Source: Symsagittifera roscoffensis
Taxonomy: Eukaryota; Xenacoelomorpha; Acoela; Convolutidae
Direction of reading: 5' to 3'
Assembly: GCF_963678635.1 (NCBI RefSeq)
Contig: NC_087069.1
Span: 32,763,710 to 32,817,727 of the forward strand
DNA: 54,018 nt
This document shows, one piece after another, positions 41,106 through 52,371 of this stretch. A program made the translations under genes and the position numbers. The notes beneath the pieces are model-generated. The model ran no database searches. It worked only from the letters and a program-made list of their open reading frames with translations, and was not told where the DNA came from. Each line of letters opens with the position of its first letter. Positions within the stretch are counted from its first letter, which is position 1.

Positions 41106-41449
41106 ATGGATTTGCGTAAGGTATACGAGATTGACTTTTTTCCAGGCGTTTTCTATTCGAGCACGACTGATAAGTTATACTCGAGCAGAAAAATTAGAAC
41201 CAGAAAATCCAAGAGCAAAAAAAGTGTAAGTATATTTTTTAAATGTTCTGAAAACAAAATAACTTAATGTTTAGCTAAAACTAAGGAAGCACTCATTTCA
41301 TGTTATAATGTAAAAGTGACCATAACCTTTTTCTATTTTTTAACATCATGGCTGTCCTTTTATTTATCGGTCAGCTTAGCTGCCGGCATAGTCACTCTAT
41401 TTGCACAACTGCTCCTGCTCGCTGCTTTCTTACACTAAACCAGACATGA
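41106..41449 (+). CDS. possible small two-exon gene, weak
   Basis: The ATG at 41106 opens 40 codons of a basic peptide (ending KSKSKKS) up to AAAGT|GTAAGTA at 41225. A plausible acceptor (TTTATTTATCGGTCAG) near 41378 restores the same phase and gives a Cys-rich second exon ending at TGA 41447-41449. The total would be about 65 residues, convergent with the helicase gene that ends at 41462. There is no homology to support it. The splice signals could be chance in AT-rich DNA. Confidence 0.2.
41359..41364 (-). terminator. poly(A) signal for the helicase-ankyrin gene
   Basis: AATAAA on the minus strand, about 100 bp after the stop codon at 41464-41462. Confidence 0.6.
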
Positions 41450-41461
41450 AAAGTCTTCAAT

Positions 41462-42030
41462 TTAGCTATCAGTCCATTCGATTATCAGTGATTCAAGTTC
41501 TGAGTTACAGTAGATCCTACTCCAATCAAGAGCTGTTTTTCCTTTGAATCGATGCGAGACGCGATCATGAGGAAATCCCCGTTCTAATAATATTTGCACA
41601 AAATCGGTATCCGAATTCCTACTGCAAAGCAAGGTCAACAATGTATGCTGTTCAGCTGCAGCGCCTCCTTTGAGGAACTGAAACTCAGAAGTTTCATTGT
41701 CTTCGAAACAGTTGACAGACATCGCGGCTTCATTAAACATTTGAGATCCTGGCTTCAATTCGGATAGATTTTCAAAATTGATCGAAATGTTCTCAGATGT
41801 ATCTAAAATGTGATCGTATTCGTCGTATGTCAGTTCCATTTCCTGTTTCAAAAAATCAAAAGACTCCAGCAGATGCATGACTTGTTTCAGCATTTCAATT
41901 GACCCACTGAAACAGGCAAAGAACAGTAGTTGGCCGCTCTGTTCTATCAGTAGTTTTTCATGCTTTATGATTTTCATTAGCCAGGTGAAAAGAGATCCAT
42001 TTCCCACTGTCACAATGACACGTAAAAGGT
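41462..42030 (-). CDS. helicase-ankyrin gene, last exon (ankyrin-type repeats)
   Basis: Begins after the acceptor TTGTTTGTGTTTCAG (42031 onward) and ends at a stop codon (41464-41462). 569 nt, entering with the last two bases of a codon, which fits the phase left by exon 44035-45015. Ankyrin-like helix pairs are visible: GQLLFFACFSGSIEMLKQVM near the start, and TLLTLLC ... FVQILLERGF then GKTALDWSRIYCNSELESLI at the end. An acidic stretch separates them. Ankyrin repeats mediate protein contacts, so this end probably serves in partner binding or localisation of the helicase. Confidence 0.75.
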
Positions 42031-42299
42031 CTGAAACACAAACAATCTTATGAATAAGTGAGTAAATATATGTTATTAGAACATCGAGTAAATTGTGATT
42101 TAATAAAAGTGAGTAAATAAATGGCCCACATAAGCATAAAAATCTGTTCAGCTCTTGAATGATAACTGCCGGTTTTTCCCTCCTTGAGACTGACATGCAA
42201 TTTTTTTGGTTATTTTTTGGGCATCATGGAGATTTCTATATCAATCGCCGAGCACGTATCATTAACTTACCGTAATTACAACAAAGATAGCTGGTTACT

Positions 42300-42334
42300 G
42301 AGTCTTGAAGACTCAAATGTTCCGAGTCTTCAAG
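42300..42334. repeat. hairpin in intron
   Basis: CTTGAAGACTC (42304-42314) and its exact complement (42324-42334) around a 9-nt loop. The left part, GAGTCTTGAAGACTC, is itself nearly palindromic, so three copies of the same decamer alternate in orientation. Confidence 0.8.
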
Positions 42335-42744
42335 AAATCCAAAATTAATGTCGTTTTTTTTCTGCGTGGTGTAATTAGAAGAATTGGCTTTAATATGATA
42401 TTGCACTCAAATCAGTCTGATGATTCTGTGTACATAATTTAGCGGGAAAATCAAAAACGAAAAAGTTAAAAATTAAAACACCCGAATTCAAAGTTACTCC
42501 CCATTTTTCAAATGGTCCCCGAACAATAAATTGTTTCCAAGCGAAGTCATTGCAGCTACATAATTACATTTGAGAATTCTTTTATAAACCAGTTACTTGA
42601 GAGAGCGCCAAAAGAGCGTCTCAGAGCATAGTCAACAGACAGTTGGAGACTGTCACTGAACGGAAGAAAGTAGAAAAAAAAGAAAAACTTTACAATTTCT
42701 AAGTTAAAAAATATTATTTACAGCTCTCGGAATTGATAAACTTA

Positions 42745-43100
42745 ACGCAATTTGAGAAAACTGGACCAATAGATAAAGTTTTTATTCCACTGGGAAATCT
42801 GATAATTCACTTCCTTTTTCAAAACTAGACGACGATCACGTTTTTTGTGGCCTTTACACTTTCGCTTGGTAATTGTTGAGCGCAACTTTACTTTCAGAAA
42901 ATGAAATTAAATTAAACTCCCATATTTCATTTATGCCATTCATAATTGCGTTAATATAAATGAATGCTTCCTGTAAATTTAAAGAGCATTTTCAGACTTT
43001 TCCTGAAAAAAATCGAGAAAAAAATTAAAACTTTCCAGACCTATATATGAGTCTGAGCCACGTTCATTGCGAGTGATTTTACGCAGAGACGAAGGTGAGT
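42745..43100 (-). repeat. intronic repeat, copy 1
   Basis: Shares with 43668-44010 the order GAAAACTGGA-CAA, AAGTTTTTATTCC-CTGG-AAATCT, CACGTTTTTT, TTTTCAGACTTTTCCTGAAAA and GACC-ATATA-GAGTCT then CACGTTCATT. About 350 bp, clearly diverged. It lies in the intron between exons 44035-45015 and 41462-42030. Confidence 0.65.
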
Positions 43101-43667
43101 TTTGCACCACTTGCGATGCAATACTCAAAAAAATGGTCTAAAAACTTCAAAACAGGTCGAAAAAATAGAAAAAGTTATTAGAAAAACTAAGAAACGATTT
43201 ACTCTAGAAACCAAAAACAAATTAATACAATAGAATGTAAAAATTATCATCGGAGAACTTGACAGGCGGTAGAAAACTCGATGGTGTCTGAGCACAAGTC
43301 CTTACAGCCGAAAAAAAACAATCTCTTTTACAACACAAAGGTCTAGTGGATGAATGAGTCCAGGATCCAGGAGATGAGTTCTGTGCCCAAAGCTATTTAC
43401 GGAAAAAAGTCCCCGTTTGCAATACCCAGTCCCAAGTTCCATAGCAAAAAAAAGAGAGTTCAGACTATAACACAAGCTTTGCTTGTAAAAACATAGCCAA
43501 TCGAAGATTGAAAAAGAGTAATGAACGCAAGTGAACATAAAAAAAACATTGATTTTGATGAAAATAATCTCAACTTTCAAATTTTAAAGAAAAAATAGAT
43601 GCCCTTTAAGCTCTTTGAATTTCTAAAACAAGTTATGATTGGCTTTTTTTGCTAACATAGAGAACTT
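43101..43667. other. intron sequence, nothing recognised
   Basis: Part of the 2-kb last intron of the helicase-ankyrin gene. The string CACTTGCGATGCAATAC near 43110 belongs to the dispersed GATGCG repeat also seen near 2036 and 49430 (inverted). No exon seen. Confidence 0.4.
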
Positions 43668-44010
43668 GAGAAAACTGGATCAACAAGTTTTTATTCCGCT
43701 GGAAATCTTAAAAATAAATTCCACTTCCGAAACTAGAAATCGTACACGTTTTTTTTGCGTGCCATTTCCACCTTTCTATTTGGAGAGTACTATTTAAGTC
43801 ACTTTCAGCAGATTAATCTCAATTGAGCTCAAAAATTGCATATATACCTAAGTGCATTCATAAATGCATCAAAATGTATGATTGCACATCTGTAGTTATT
43901 AGAGACATTTATGTACATTTTAAGACTTTTTCCTGAAAAAAAACTAAATCAGCAAGACCAATATAAGAGTCTTCACTACGTTCATTAATGTTAAAAATGA
44001 CACCTTGTTA
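43668..44010 (-). repeat. intronic repeat, copy 2
   Basis: Second copy of the element at 42745. On the gene strand its start, AATGAACGTAGTGAAGAC, is about 50 nt after the splice donor at 44034. The same string lies about 65 nt after the donor at 48413. Confidence 0.65.
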
Positions 44011-44034
44011 TATTGATTATAAATTATCACTTAC

Positions 44035-45015
44035 TATTAAACTTTATTTGTTCCTCATAAAACTCTCGGCCCCCTTTCAATGCAGAGTTGGAAATGATTT
44101 CAGCACAGGTAGCAATCCTTCTACTGATTTCCTGAGTGTGATTGCGTCCTAATATCTTTAAAAGTTCACGATCTAAATTGTTCAAATTTGATTTCACGCT
44201 TACAGCAACACGGGATCTCGATCCTTCACTTGAGTCCAGGGTCTCCAGGATTTCAACCCGGACACTGTCAATTTGACTTTTGATCCTTTCCTCTAAATCT
44301 TGGCTCATCACGTCAGCAAATTTCCCGCCATCAACATTAAGAAAAAGGATCAACTCATCAGCCAAACTGTTGTACGCTTTGCAAACATTTGATCGGATAC
44401 TATCAATTGTGCAATTTTTAGCTGATTTCAGAAGAATCGTCCGAACATCCTCGCCAAATTCTTGTTCTATAATTTCACTAACTTCTGATTTGGTAAAGCC
44501 AACACAGAAGACGCACTGTCTTAATACGTCCAGAGCGATCACGGGCTTCAACCATTTAGGTAGAATCAACAAAAGCTGCTTCAAAAGTGTTGAATTCAAA
44601 TCGTAAACTGCTGAGAGAACTGACATCACTAAATCAACCCGACCTTCGACCGAATTCAAGTATACTTCATCGGATTCGGTTAACTGGGCCACCGCGCGTT
44701 TCATTAGTTGCAAGTAAAAAGGTTTCCGACGAATGAAACTGAAACCAAGATGATTGAAGTTCAAATGTAACAACACGCAGACTTCGTACTGTGCTCTAGA
44801 CATTGCAACATTGACTATAGGTGCTACGATTTGTTCGCAACAACAATCGTCCATGATAACTAATACTGATAGAGCTTCGCAACCGGTGTAGGGGAAGCGA
44901 AAATCCTTCTGATGGCGTCCGCCGTCCAATATGAACATATTTCTCTCTGAGTAATCACTTCTCTGCTTTAGCTTGTTACGCCACAACTGGTTTCTATCGG
45001 CTATGTCGGTGTACA
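44035..45015 (-). CDS. helicase-ankyrin gene, SF1 helicase C-terminal exon
   Basis: 981-nt exon between the acceptor TTTTTCAG (45016 onward) and the donor AATA|GTAAGT (44034 downward). The phase (two bases in, one base out) agrees with both neighbours. The first third holds the end of a superfamily-1 helicase core: a GCEALSVLVI block and motif VI NVAMSRAQYEVCVLL, whose Arg is the expected arginine finger. The remaining 230 residues are helical, charged and unrecognised, and link the helicase to the ankyrin region. UPF1/UvrD-type proteins have this motif order. Confidence 0.8.
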
Positions 45016-45058
45016 CTGAAAAATGGACTATAATAAAAATAGTTGGCAGTTTTAGCAC

Positions 45059-48000
45059 TCCTAGTTTGCTTATTCTGCGATGAATGACAAAAAAGTGATA
45101 CTATTAATAAATAGGTATGCCTTGGTGTGAACAATCCGACGACATTTTTGACCTAAACAGCTAAAAATTTTTTATTTCAACCTCTTTTCACGCTTCTAGC
45201 AACATGTTTTTTATTACCAAGGAACAGTTTATAATACCAAGCCTTTCATTTTCCGAAATACAAAAACCAAGGAGCATAAGCTAACCTTCGCCTTTTTTTA
45301 AAAGTTTTTTAAACTTGAAAAACCAGCAAAAAGTGTTTGCATTCATTTTATCTACTAAATTTTCCGCCGAAAAAAAAATAATTGGACGCGAAATTAAAAA
45401 ACGATAGCCAGTTACTGTACAAATAGCACAGAATATTCCGATCATAGTTTTATAAACAATACAAAAAAAAATTTTTCCATCTTTTTTCGCTTTTTTTGCG
45501 TGGTGCGATATAAAAAGATCTGAACAAAAAACTAAAAATTAAGCCAATTCGAAAATCAAAATAAAATAAGCATGTTGTACTACAATTTTAGAAAAAAATG
45601 TGAAGTGTGTTCAAAAATTTTAGAAAACAAAAACAATCCAAAAAAATTCAAATATTTTTTTTTTCAATTTTTTTTGCAGAAGTTTTTTGATTTTTTGAAC
45701 GCTTTGATTCACAAAATGGCGCCAAAACACTTCAAAAAATATTACTCAATTTAGATTAAGTTTTGACGGCTTAAGTTAAGCATCAGTAAGCAATTGCTAG
45801 CCTTCTCGCTCGTTTTACTCCCTCGATATTAGACGAAAAATCAAAAATTTCAAACCAATTTTTCTCAACACCAGGAAAATTTTTCAAAAAATATATTTAG
45901 TAGTTCGAATCCAGACCAAAAAAACTTTTTTAAAACATATCATTCAATTCACTCCCTCCCTTGATTATTTGTGGTAGCTGATTTTGCGCTGAAAAAAAAC
46001 ACCAGAATACAAAGTTTCTACCCATTTTCAATGTCGGAGTAACAACACTACAACATTGCAAACCTTCAGCAAAATTAATTGATTTAGTTACTTCAACGTT
46101 TGCAGTATCGATTCATATATTAGTTCAAATAGGCATAAACGACGAAAAGCACAAGAAAAAAAACGTAAGCGATCACAATCAGAAAGCAATCTCAATAACG
46201 ATTGTGTTATATTGTGTAAATCGAAAGTTAGTTTTTCTGTTCATCTAGAAAATTTTCGTCAACTTTTATCATGGATTTCTTCAGTCTCCCTTAATAAAAA
46301 TACATTTACCCGCTCTCCGCGCCTGGATGACAAAAAAAACAAGCAATCAACATGCAACGATTGTCAAATTCATCAGGACTTTTAATTTGGAAACGACATG
46401 TTTTTGTTTCGATTGGTATCATTACCCTTGCGATAAGCAATGGTTTTTGAGTCGGCCAGTTAATTTTTTTCCGTAAATAATTTTGTTCACAGGACGTATC
46501 TGGACTCTTGGTGGTACCTTGGTTCATAATGAATACAATTTCTTTCTGTCTCTTGCACACTTGCCCAGGAGGTAACGAATACGCCTGGGAAGGCAAAAAT
46601 ACTGGGTCTGAGTCTGACTGGGGCCTGTTTTCTCAAACGGTTAAAGTTTCGGCTCAAGCCCAACTTGCCTTTTCTTTGTCAGCTAATATTTTGTCGACTT
46701 AGTCGCCACATCTAAAAATCTTTATTTTTTTTGCTGATAACAATTTTCAGTTGCAAACAGTTTTGTAGTGGCTTCAAGTGTTTTAGCTTTTTAAAAATTC
46801 GGCCAAATCTAATTTTTTTTAACCTTGGTACCAATTTTCGCTTTTGTTTCAATTTTTCATGTCTTTTTTGGCGTAATCAGTTTCAGCTTTTTTTATATCG
46901 ACTTATTGGTCACTTATTGAACGAAAAAAAAATTTTGTGTGCGTGTTTGTTCTCATTGAATGGGGAATTTATCTTTTTTAAATATGTATTAAAAAATATT
47001 GGTTTTACTCTTTTTTCTGATGATTTTTCGGCTTAATGGTTTTGATAAAACTCTCGGTTTAGTTTCCGAATGGTGAACCAACTTGGATTGAGTACATATG
47101 TGGCTTTCGTGGATGCTATTTGAGCAGTACATGCCTTTTTTCCAATAATATTTTGCCGAACCATTTTGGTTGATTTTCAGCTGATTGGATGTCGGCTTTA
47201 ACTCGTGTTACGGTTTAAATATTTTTTTTCTAGAAACTTGCTAAAGAGTTTCTTTCCTCCTGATTTTATCTTCTCCTACACTTTCTTTTTATGAGATCGA
47301 TAAGACTTTGGTCGCGAAATTTACTTTTTGAATGCTGAAGTTCAACCTCACTTGGAACTCTTTAAAAATTTTTAATGAATTACAACAAGAAAAAAAAGTT
47401 AATTTTTTTCATAGTTTTTTCGTCGACGGTAACAACGTTCAAAATACTTTTTGATAGTTTTTGAGAGTCTTGATTTTTTATTTCTGTAATTGTTGTATCG
47501 CAAATGCTGCGAAGCTCATCTTCGTCTCGTCTTCGTGTATAAATTGTGTCACATGTCAATATTTCTCTCAGCTAACTTAAATTGCAATGGTATCAAGTTC
47601 CTTGAACCTGTAGATGTTAAAAATGTCAATAAAACCATTCAATAGGAGTTAGTGAAAAATAATCGATACGGTAGGCCGTTTCAAATGTCCAGACATTCAA
47701 GAAGTTTTCTATGAAATTTGCGTGTATTGTCGACGGAAAATCTGTAGCATGAAATAAAAGAAATCTTTGAGAATCTTTGAGAATTTTTCGAGATCTGAAA
47801 GAAAGCAGGAAACAGGCCACTAAATGAGCTCTGAAATAGATGAAAACTAAAATAACACCTTTTGTAACTGATATTTTTTTGAAAATTATTGGAACTATTG
47901 GCTATGCACGCACTGTGGTCAAAAGTATGAAAAGCCATCTTTTCTCAGAAGCTCATTTATACGGTCAGAAGACAGAACTCGGAAAAGCAATACTGAAGCT

Positions 48001-48400
48001 CGGTCTCCTTTTGTGGAAACAGTTCGAACTCCAGAGGAAGAGCCAGAATATAAAATAAGCCAGAGAAAAGAAATATTTAATACACTCCGGGGCCTTAAAA
48101 ACAATAAAACTGAAAAATTATCATTTGAGTTTAAGAAAATAAAAATTCTGCACAGAGGCGAACTTGCAGCTTCGCAAATAAAAGCGAGAAGCGGCAAAAA
48201 ATCGGAAGCTGTAAATTGAATAAAAACACAAGTTTAACATGTAATAATTTGGAATGTAATAATCTAAAGGCAGTCACACTAAACTTTGCTTGTAATGATC
48301 TGGAAATCAACATGACCTATATAAATCGTCTTCACTACGTTCACTGACACTAATTAGACCAAAAAAGAAAAAAAAAACAGATTAGATACGAAGAAAAGAA
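45059..48400. other. 3.4-kb intron of the helicase-ankyrin gene
   Basis: The intron runs from the donor at 48413 to the acceptor at 45016. No further exon of the gene was seen, because the flanking exon phases already match. It contains a SINE-like repeat (46505-46705), related repeat fragments (GCAAATGCTGCGAAGCTC near 47505) and the AACGTAGTGAAGAC string near 48335. Confidence 0.6.
46505..46705 (+). repeat. SINE-like dispersed repeat, copy 4
   Basis: Head GGTACCTTGGTTCATAATGA, then TACGCCTGGGAAGGCAAAAA, CTGGGTCTGAGTCTGAC, GGCCTG and a body ending CAGCTAATATTTTGTCGAC then TTAG. The order matches copy 1 at 688 block by block. It is antisense to the host gene. Confidence 0.55.
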
Positions 48401-48413
48401 GAAATTCACTTAC

Positions 48414-48841
48414 CAATTATCCAACGTTTTCGTTTAAACTCATTTCTTTGAAATTCTTCATTAAGAACGTTTTCATCGTCAATAGAAGAAAAGGAATTCA
48501 CAATAAACTGAGGCTGCGAAGACGAGTAACATCCAATCACTTTTGCACTGGTTTCCGATAAGGGCTTCAAACTGTGAACGGCATAATGCGCATGCTCGCT
48601 TATATGATGAGCACTGCGGAACAACACATTCAGAGGCTCCAAGTGGAAGTTTCGCAGAAGCGAAATAAAAGACCTCGGTGATGCTGCTTCTCCTAGATCT
48701 ATCACTGCTATCCAGCAGATCTTAACGAGCCGCACATAGAATAAAAGATTCTCTTCAAATAACAAGCCCCCACTGCCCGTTTCGTCCTGGTAAAGTTCAT
48801 CGATCAGAAGCACTGAGCTCCGTGTGAAGTTCAAACTATCA
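48414..48841 (-). CDS. helicase-ankyrin gene, Walker B exon
   Basis: 428-nt exon from the acceptor TTGCTTTCTAG (48842 onward) to the donor AATTG|GTAAGT (48413 downward). It ends with one base of a codon, which the next exon completes. Motif II is SSVLLIDELYQDE (Asp-Glu of Walker B). A later block, NVLFRSAHHI, fits the conserved Arg motif of SF1 helicases. No clear motif III Gly-Asp-x-x-Gln is visible: IDLGEAAS stands at about that place. Confidence 0.8.
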
Positions 48842-49394
48842 CTAGAAAGCAATAATAAAACAATAAACAAGATTGTTTTTATCGGGGCAAAGCGTCTATG
48901 AAAAAGTTAAATTAGAAAATTTAGTCCCAAAACTAGTAGCTTGCCGACCGCCTATTTTTATTTCTGGTTGCCAAATTTTTTCAAAGGGTCCCCTTTTTGG
49001 TATGAAGTTACAAGATCTATTTTTGGCTGACCAAAATCAAACATTTTCTAAGGAACTTGCAGGCCGAAAAAAATGCAATTTTTTTGGTCAAGTATTTTAA
49101 GAAGTGCTTCCTTATTTGCTTTGTTTTTTTTACTAAAATTTGCCTGCGGTGCAGGAAAATTTTGACAAAATAGATTTTCTATAGTATTTTCGGAGAGCTC
49201 GGAAAATCAAATTTGTCGACCTAAAAAAGGTCGACAAAATTTTCAATTTTTTTCAAATAACCGCCCCTTCCACTTAAAAAACTTTCTGCGCACGCAACTG
49301 ACCAAAAACATGTTTTTTCTGCTTTTAATTCATGAAATACATGACAAAATCGAAGATGTGACTCAGAAACAACAGTCATATTATTTAGAACAAT

Positions 49395-49690
49395 AAACAG
49401 AGGCAAAGCGGAGCTTCGCATCACTTGCGATACAAAAAGTATGACTGAGATTACAAGCAAATGAAAAAATCGAAAATTGAAACAAACTTCAAAAAAATCA
49501 TTTTTTTTTGTCAAAAAAGCAAAAAAAAAATACAAATGAAGGACAAAAATTCTTGAAAAAAAACGAACGGCACCACTAGAAACTTTACAAAAAGCTTTCA
49601 AATTTTTGAAACGAAACCAAACCTTTCTACCTAAGCCGATAAAAATTAGCAGAAACGAAAGTCGAATATTCGAAAACTTTCAGTTTTGAC
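49395..49690 (-). repeat. SINE-like dispersed repeat, inverted copy 5 (body only)
   Basis: On the minus strand: TTTCTGCTAATTTTTATCGG and CTTAGGTAG near 49630-49660, and AAGTGATGCGAAGCTCCGC then TTTGCCTCTGTTT near 49395-49440. The same blocks in the same order are at 1825-1850 and 2030-2075. Confidence 0.6.
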
Positions 49691-50061
49691 AAGCAAGCGT
49701 AATTAAGAGGTTAAAATTTGTTTTTATCAAATTCAACTTATAGACCAGTTGTGATTAGTTAATTGTTTGACATGATGGTTTGGAACCATTGTTTATGTAA
49801 TAGTTTGAATTAACTTTTGAAAATTTATGTTTTATTTTTCCGACTTTCGATACGAAAGTAACGGAATATTTGTGCTCGGGGTGGGTTTTTTTTCTTCAGA
49901 CAATTTTCGACTTTTTAAGTAGCCATTTTTGACGGAGTTCTTTTATATCATTCGAAAGGTATTGTTGTCCTGGGCTCAAATTTGAAAAGATATTTCACCT
50001 GTGATCATTTTTCGTAAAGTTATGGGGGTTTAAAGGTTGCCATTTTGGCCAATTTTGGACA

Positions 50062-50089
50062 ATTAACGCGCGATATATTTCGCGTTAAT
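50062..50089. repeat. hairpin ATTAACGCG/CGCGTTAAT
   Basis: Perfect 9-bp arms with a 10-nt loop. It is GC-richer than its surroundings and lies within an intron. Confidence 0.75.
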
Positions 50090-51253
50090 CCGTCTTAAAA
50101 ATGTTCCAAATTGGTTGAAAGAAGCTTATTTGCCATAATTGACTTGTTACAAGGAGCGAAATTTATCCTTTTATACTTTGTGCGGCGTGTGGGGGGAGTT
50201 TCACAAGAAAAATTAAATTTTAGAAATTTTTTTTTCATTTTATTTTTTCTTACATTTACTTTTTTAATGTTATTACTGCTCCATAAAACCTTAAAAAGGC
50301 AGTCGGAACTTTCAGGGCTTCGCCCTGATATGAGTAGTCTTGTTGTCATTTAGATTAGCTTAATGTAAAATCCTTGACGATTCACGTAGCTGTGAAAACG
50401 TTTGAAATTTACTTTTTGTTACTTAGTTAAAGCAATTATCTCACAATTAATTAACAAAATTATCAGCTTCAAAAACAGAATAGTCTGATTTAGCAAGCTT
50501 ACGCGCTTAAATACACACTCGAGCTAAAAGTAAGCCCACTATCACACTGGAGCAAGCGGTCGCTACTTGCCAATGTGACGTTCTAACTTATGGCTTTGAG
50601 TTGCTATTTTTTTGAGTCAGCGAAACATCAGTCTGCTAAAATACCTAGCACCATAATAATCTATTGATAATATTTATAAAAATTGAAAATTTTGGGGCAA
50701 TTTTTACTCATTTTGACAATGTTTCTTTTTAAATCTCATGCTTCGCGCCGAGTAACAACAAAAAAAAAGAATTGAACATAGACTTACAGAAGTAGTTTTG
50801 GCAGACACGTGTGACCAGTTTTGTTTCGATTGAACTCCACAATTTTCAGTTTTTTCTCCAACTTTTCCTCCTGTCTGAATTCTTTCAGGAATTGGGCAAA
50901 TGACCTTGAGGGTTCTGTTTGACTAGTCTAACTCAAAGTTTATAGCTCAAAAGTTTTTAACTCACAGTTTTTCAAAAACAAAGTTTTTTTGTAAGTTGTT
51001 TGGGTCCATAAAAAATAAATCAAAATCAATAGTCAGTTTTTGGGCCAATTTTATCCGTGTTATTAAAAACGCGTAAAAATTAACAAAAATTGAACATTTA
51101 ACTTACAAACTATTTTAATTTTAACTTAAAACAACTGTAAGGGAATGTTTTTGGCCTCAATTCTGACTAATCTGAAAAATGGCGCTGAAAAATTTTCGGA
51201 ATGTACGCAAAAAATTCCAATTAATTGTAATTTTTACATGGACAAACATATTC

Positions 51254-51439
51254 TAAAAACCCCGAGTGTCATCTGAAACTTTCAATTTCTGGTTTTTTGA
51301 CTTTTCAAAAAGAACCCGCTTTTTATCGGCCGGAAGTGCAAACACGATTAGATCTACTTGGTCGTCTTTGGCTGAGAGTAGTAACTTTGCCAATAGCATT
51401 GAACTCTTTCCACTGCCAAGTTGTCCAATCACACATACC
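51254..51439 (-). CDS. helicase-ankyrin gene, Walker A exon
   Basis: Starts after the acceptor TTGAATCTCACTAG (51440 onward). The first base completes an AGG Arg codon with the previous exon, which confirms the junction. Walker A is VIGQLGSGKSS, followed by a second strand-type segment (VDLIVFALPADKK). This is motif I of an SF1 helicase ATPase. The 3' end is uncertain: the frame stops at 51253 and the donor was not identified. Confidence 0.75.
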
Positions 51440-52109
51440 CTAGTGAGATTCAATGAAAAAATAAAACCATTTTCATGGGAAGAAGACTAAAATATAAGAA
51501 ATGATCTCTCTCCCGCATGAATATGACGGTTTCGCTATTTCACCAGGCTTCGACCTGTACCCTCCATGTATGCTACCCACAGAATTCCAATCTTCGTACT
51601 GTTCGTTTTTATCTGGCGGATCCCTAAAACTTTTCTAAAGGCGCAAAATGGCATCAGCATGGTCTACATAAAAGGTTTGATGAGCTTTTTGTATCTTTTT
51701 TGAAATCTAGATTTGCGCGTGTATCACATTAAGATGACTGTTAAGTTGTTTTTTGCATATTAACCATATAGTTTTGAAGTTTATGTGAGTACATTTTTTG
51801 ACATTTTTTTTTTCATGAAGTCATCAATTCATTTGATACAGTTTGGAAGATACATTACATGATATTAATTTACTGCATCATGCTAGTTAGAACATACTAT
51901 TCAGCCTCTGAGATTACTATCACAATTTAAAAAAAAAGTTGATCTAATAAAAAATCTGAAAAACATGTCGGCCAGCTGAACATAATATATAATATAATTG
52001 TTTTGAAGAAGTTGAAAAACCTTGAAAATTGGTTATCTAAAAATGGTTTAATTTCATCAGGTAACAGTTCGTTTAACACAAGAAGTCGAAGTCATAAATG
52101 CATACTCAC

Positions 52110-52371
52110 CTTCGCAAATCTTCAGACAAGATGCGATGCTGTTGCGGACTTAGTACCAGGTTCAAATCCCCCACTCTCCGTTTTAACTTTCCCTCTTTTA
52201 GTTTTTTCCACTGCTCTTGATATCGACAATCAACATCAAGAAGTTTATCTTGTCCAAAATTGTCGAGTAAGGACAAGGTTGCCAATGCAAATAGAGATGA
52301 TATGTACGAAAATAAACGAGAACATTTCTGCTTTTTGGCGGCTTCCGAACCTAAATTATCCATCCTTATCT
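52110..52371 (-). CDS. helicase-ankyrin gene, exon before Walker A
   Basis: The donor GAAG|GTGAGT at 52109 is clear and joins in phase to the Walker A exon. The exon ends with LVLSPQQHRILSEDLRR; the SPQQ is the usual Q-motif position of SF1 helicases, just upstream of motif I. The 5' end is less certain: either an acceptor within TTTGAGAG, or the start codon at 52363 with a good context (AAGGATGG), in which case this would be the first coding exon. Confidence 0.7.

Larger units (their letters stand above)
48875..51252. other. intronic region, one exon possibly missed
   Basis: Lies between the Walker A and Walker B exons. The Walker B exon needs two bases from its upstream partner and no good donor in that phase was found at the end of the Walker A exon. 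A short exon, or a non-canonical junction, may therefore lie here. Repeats in it include an inverted copy of the GATGCG/TCGGCTTAG element (49395-49690) and a hairpin at 50062-50089. Confidence 0.45.

Noticed and set aside
44280-44606. 108-codon plus-strand frame
   Set aside because: Antisense shadow of the spliced helicase exon, whose phase and motifs are well supported.
49221-49601. Minus-strand 126-codon frame as the missing helicase exon
   Set aside because: It overlaps a dispersed repeat, is Phe-rich from T-runs, and lacks helicase motifs and matching splice phases.
52140-52190. GGTTCAAATCCCCC as a tRNA B box
   Set aside because: It lies within a coding exon of the helicase gene on the other strand and has no A box at the right distance.
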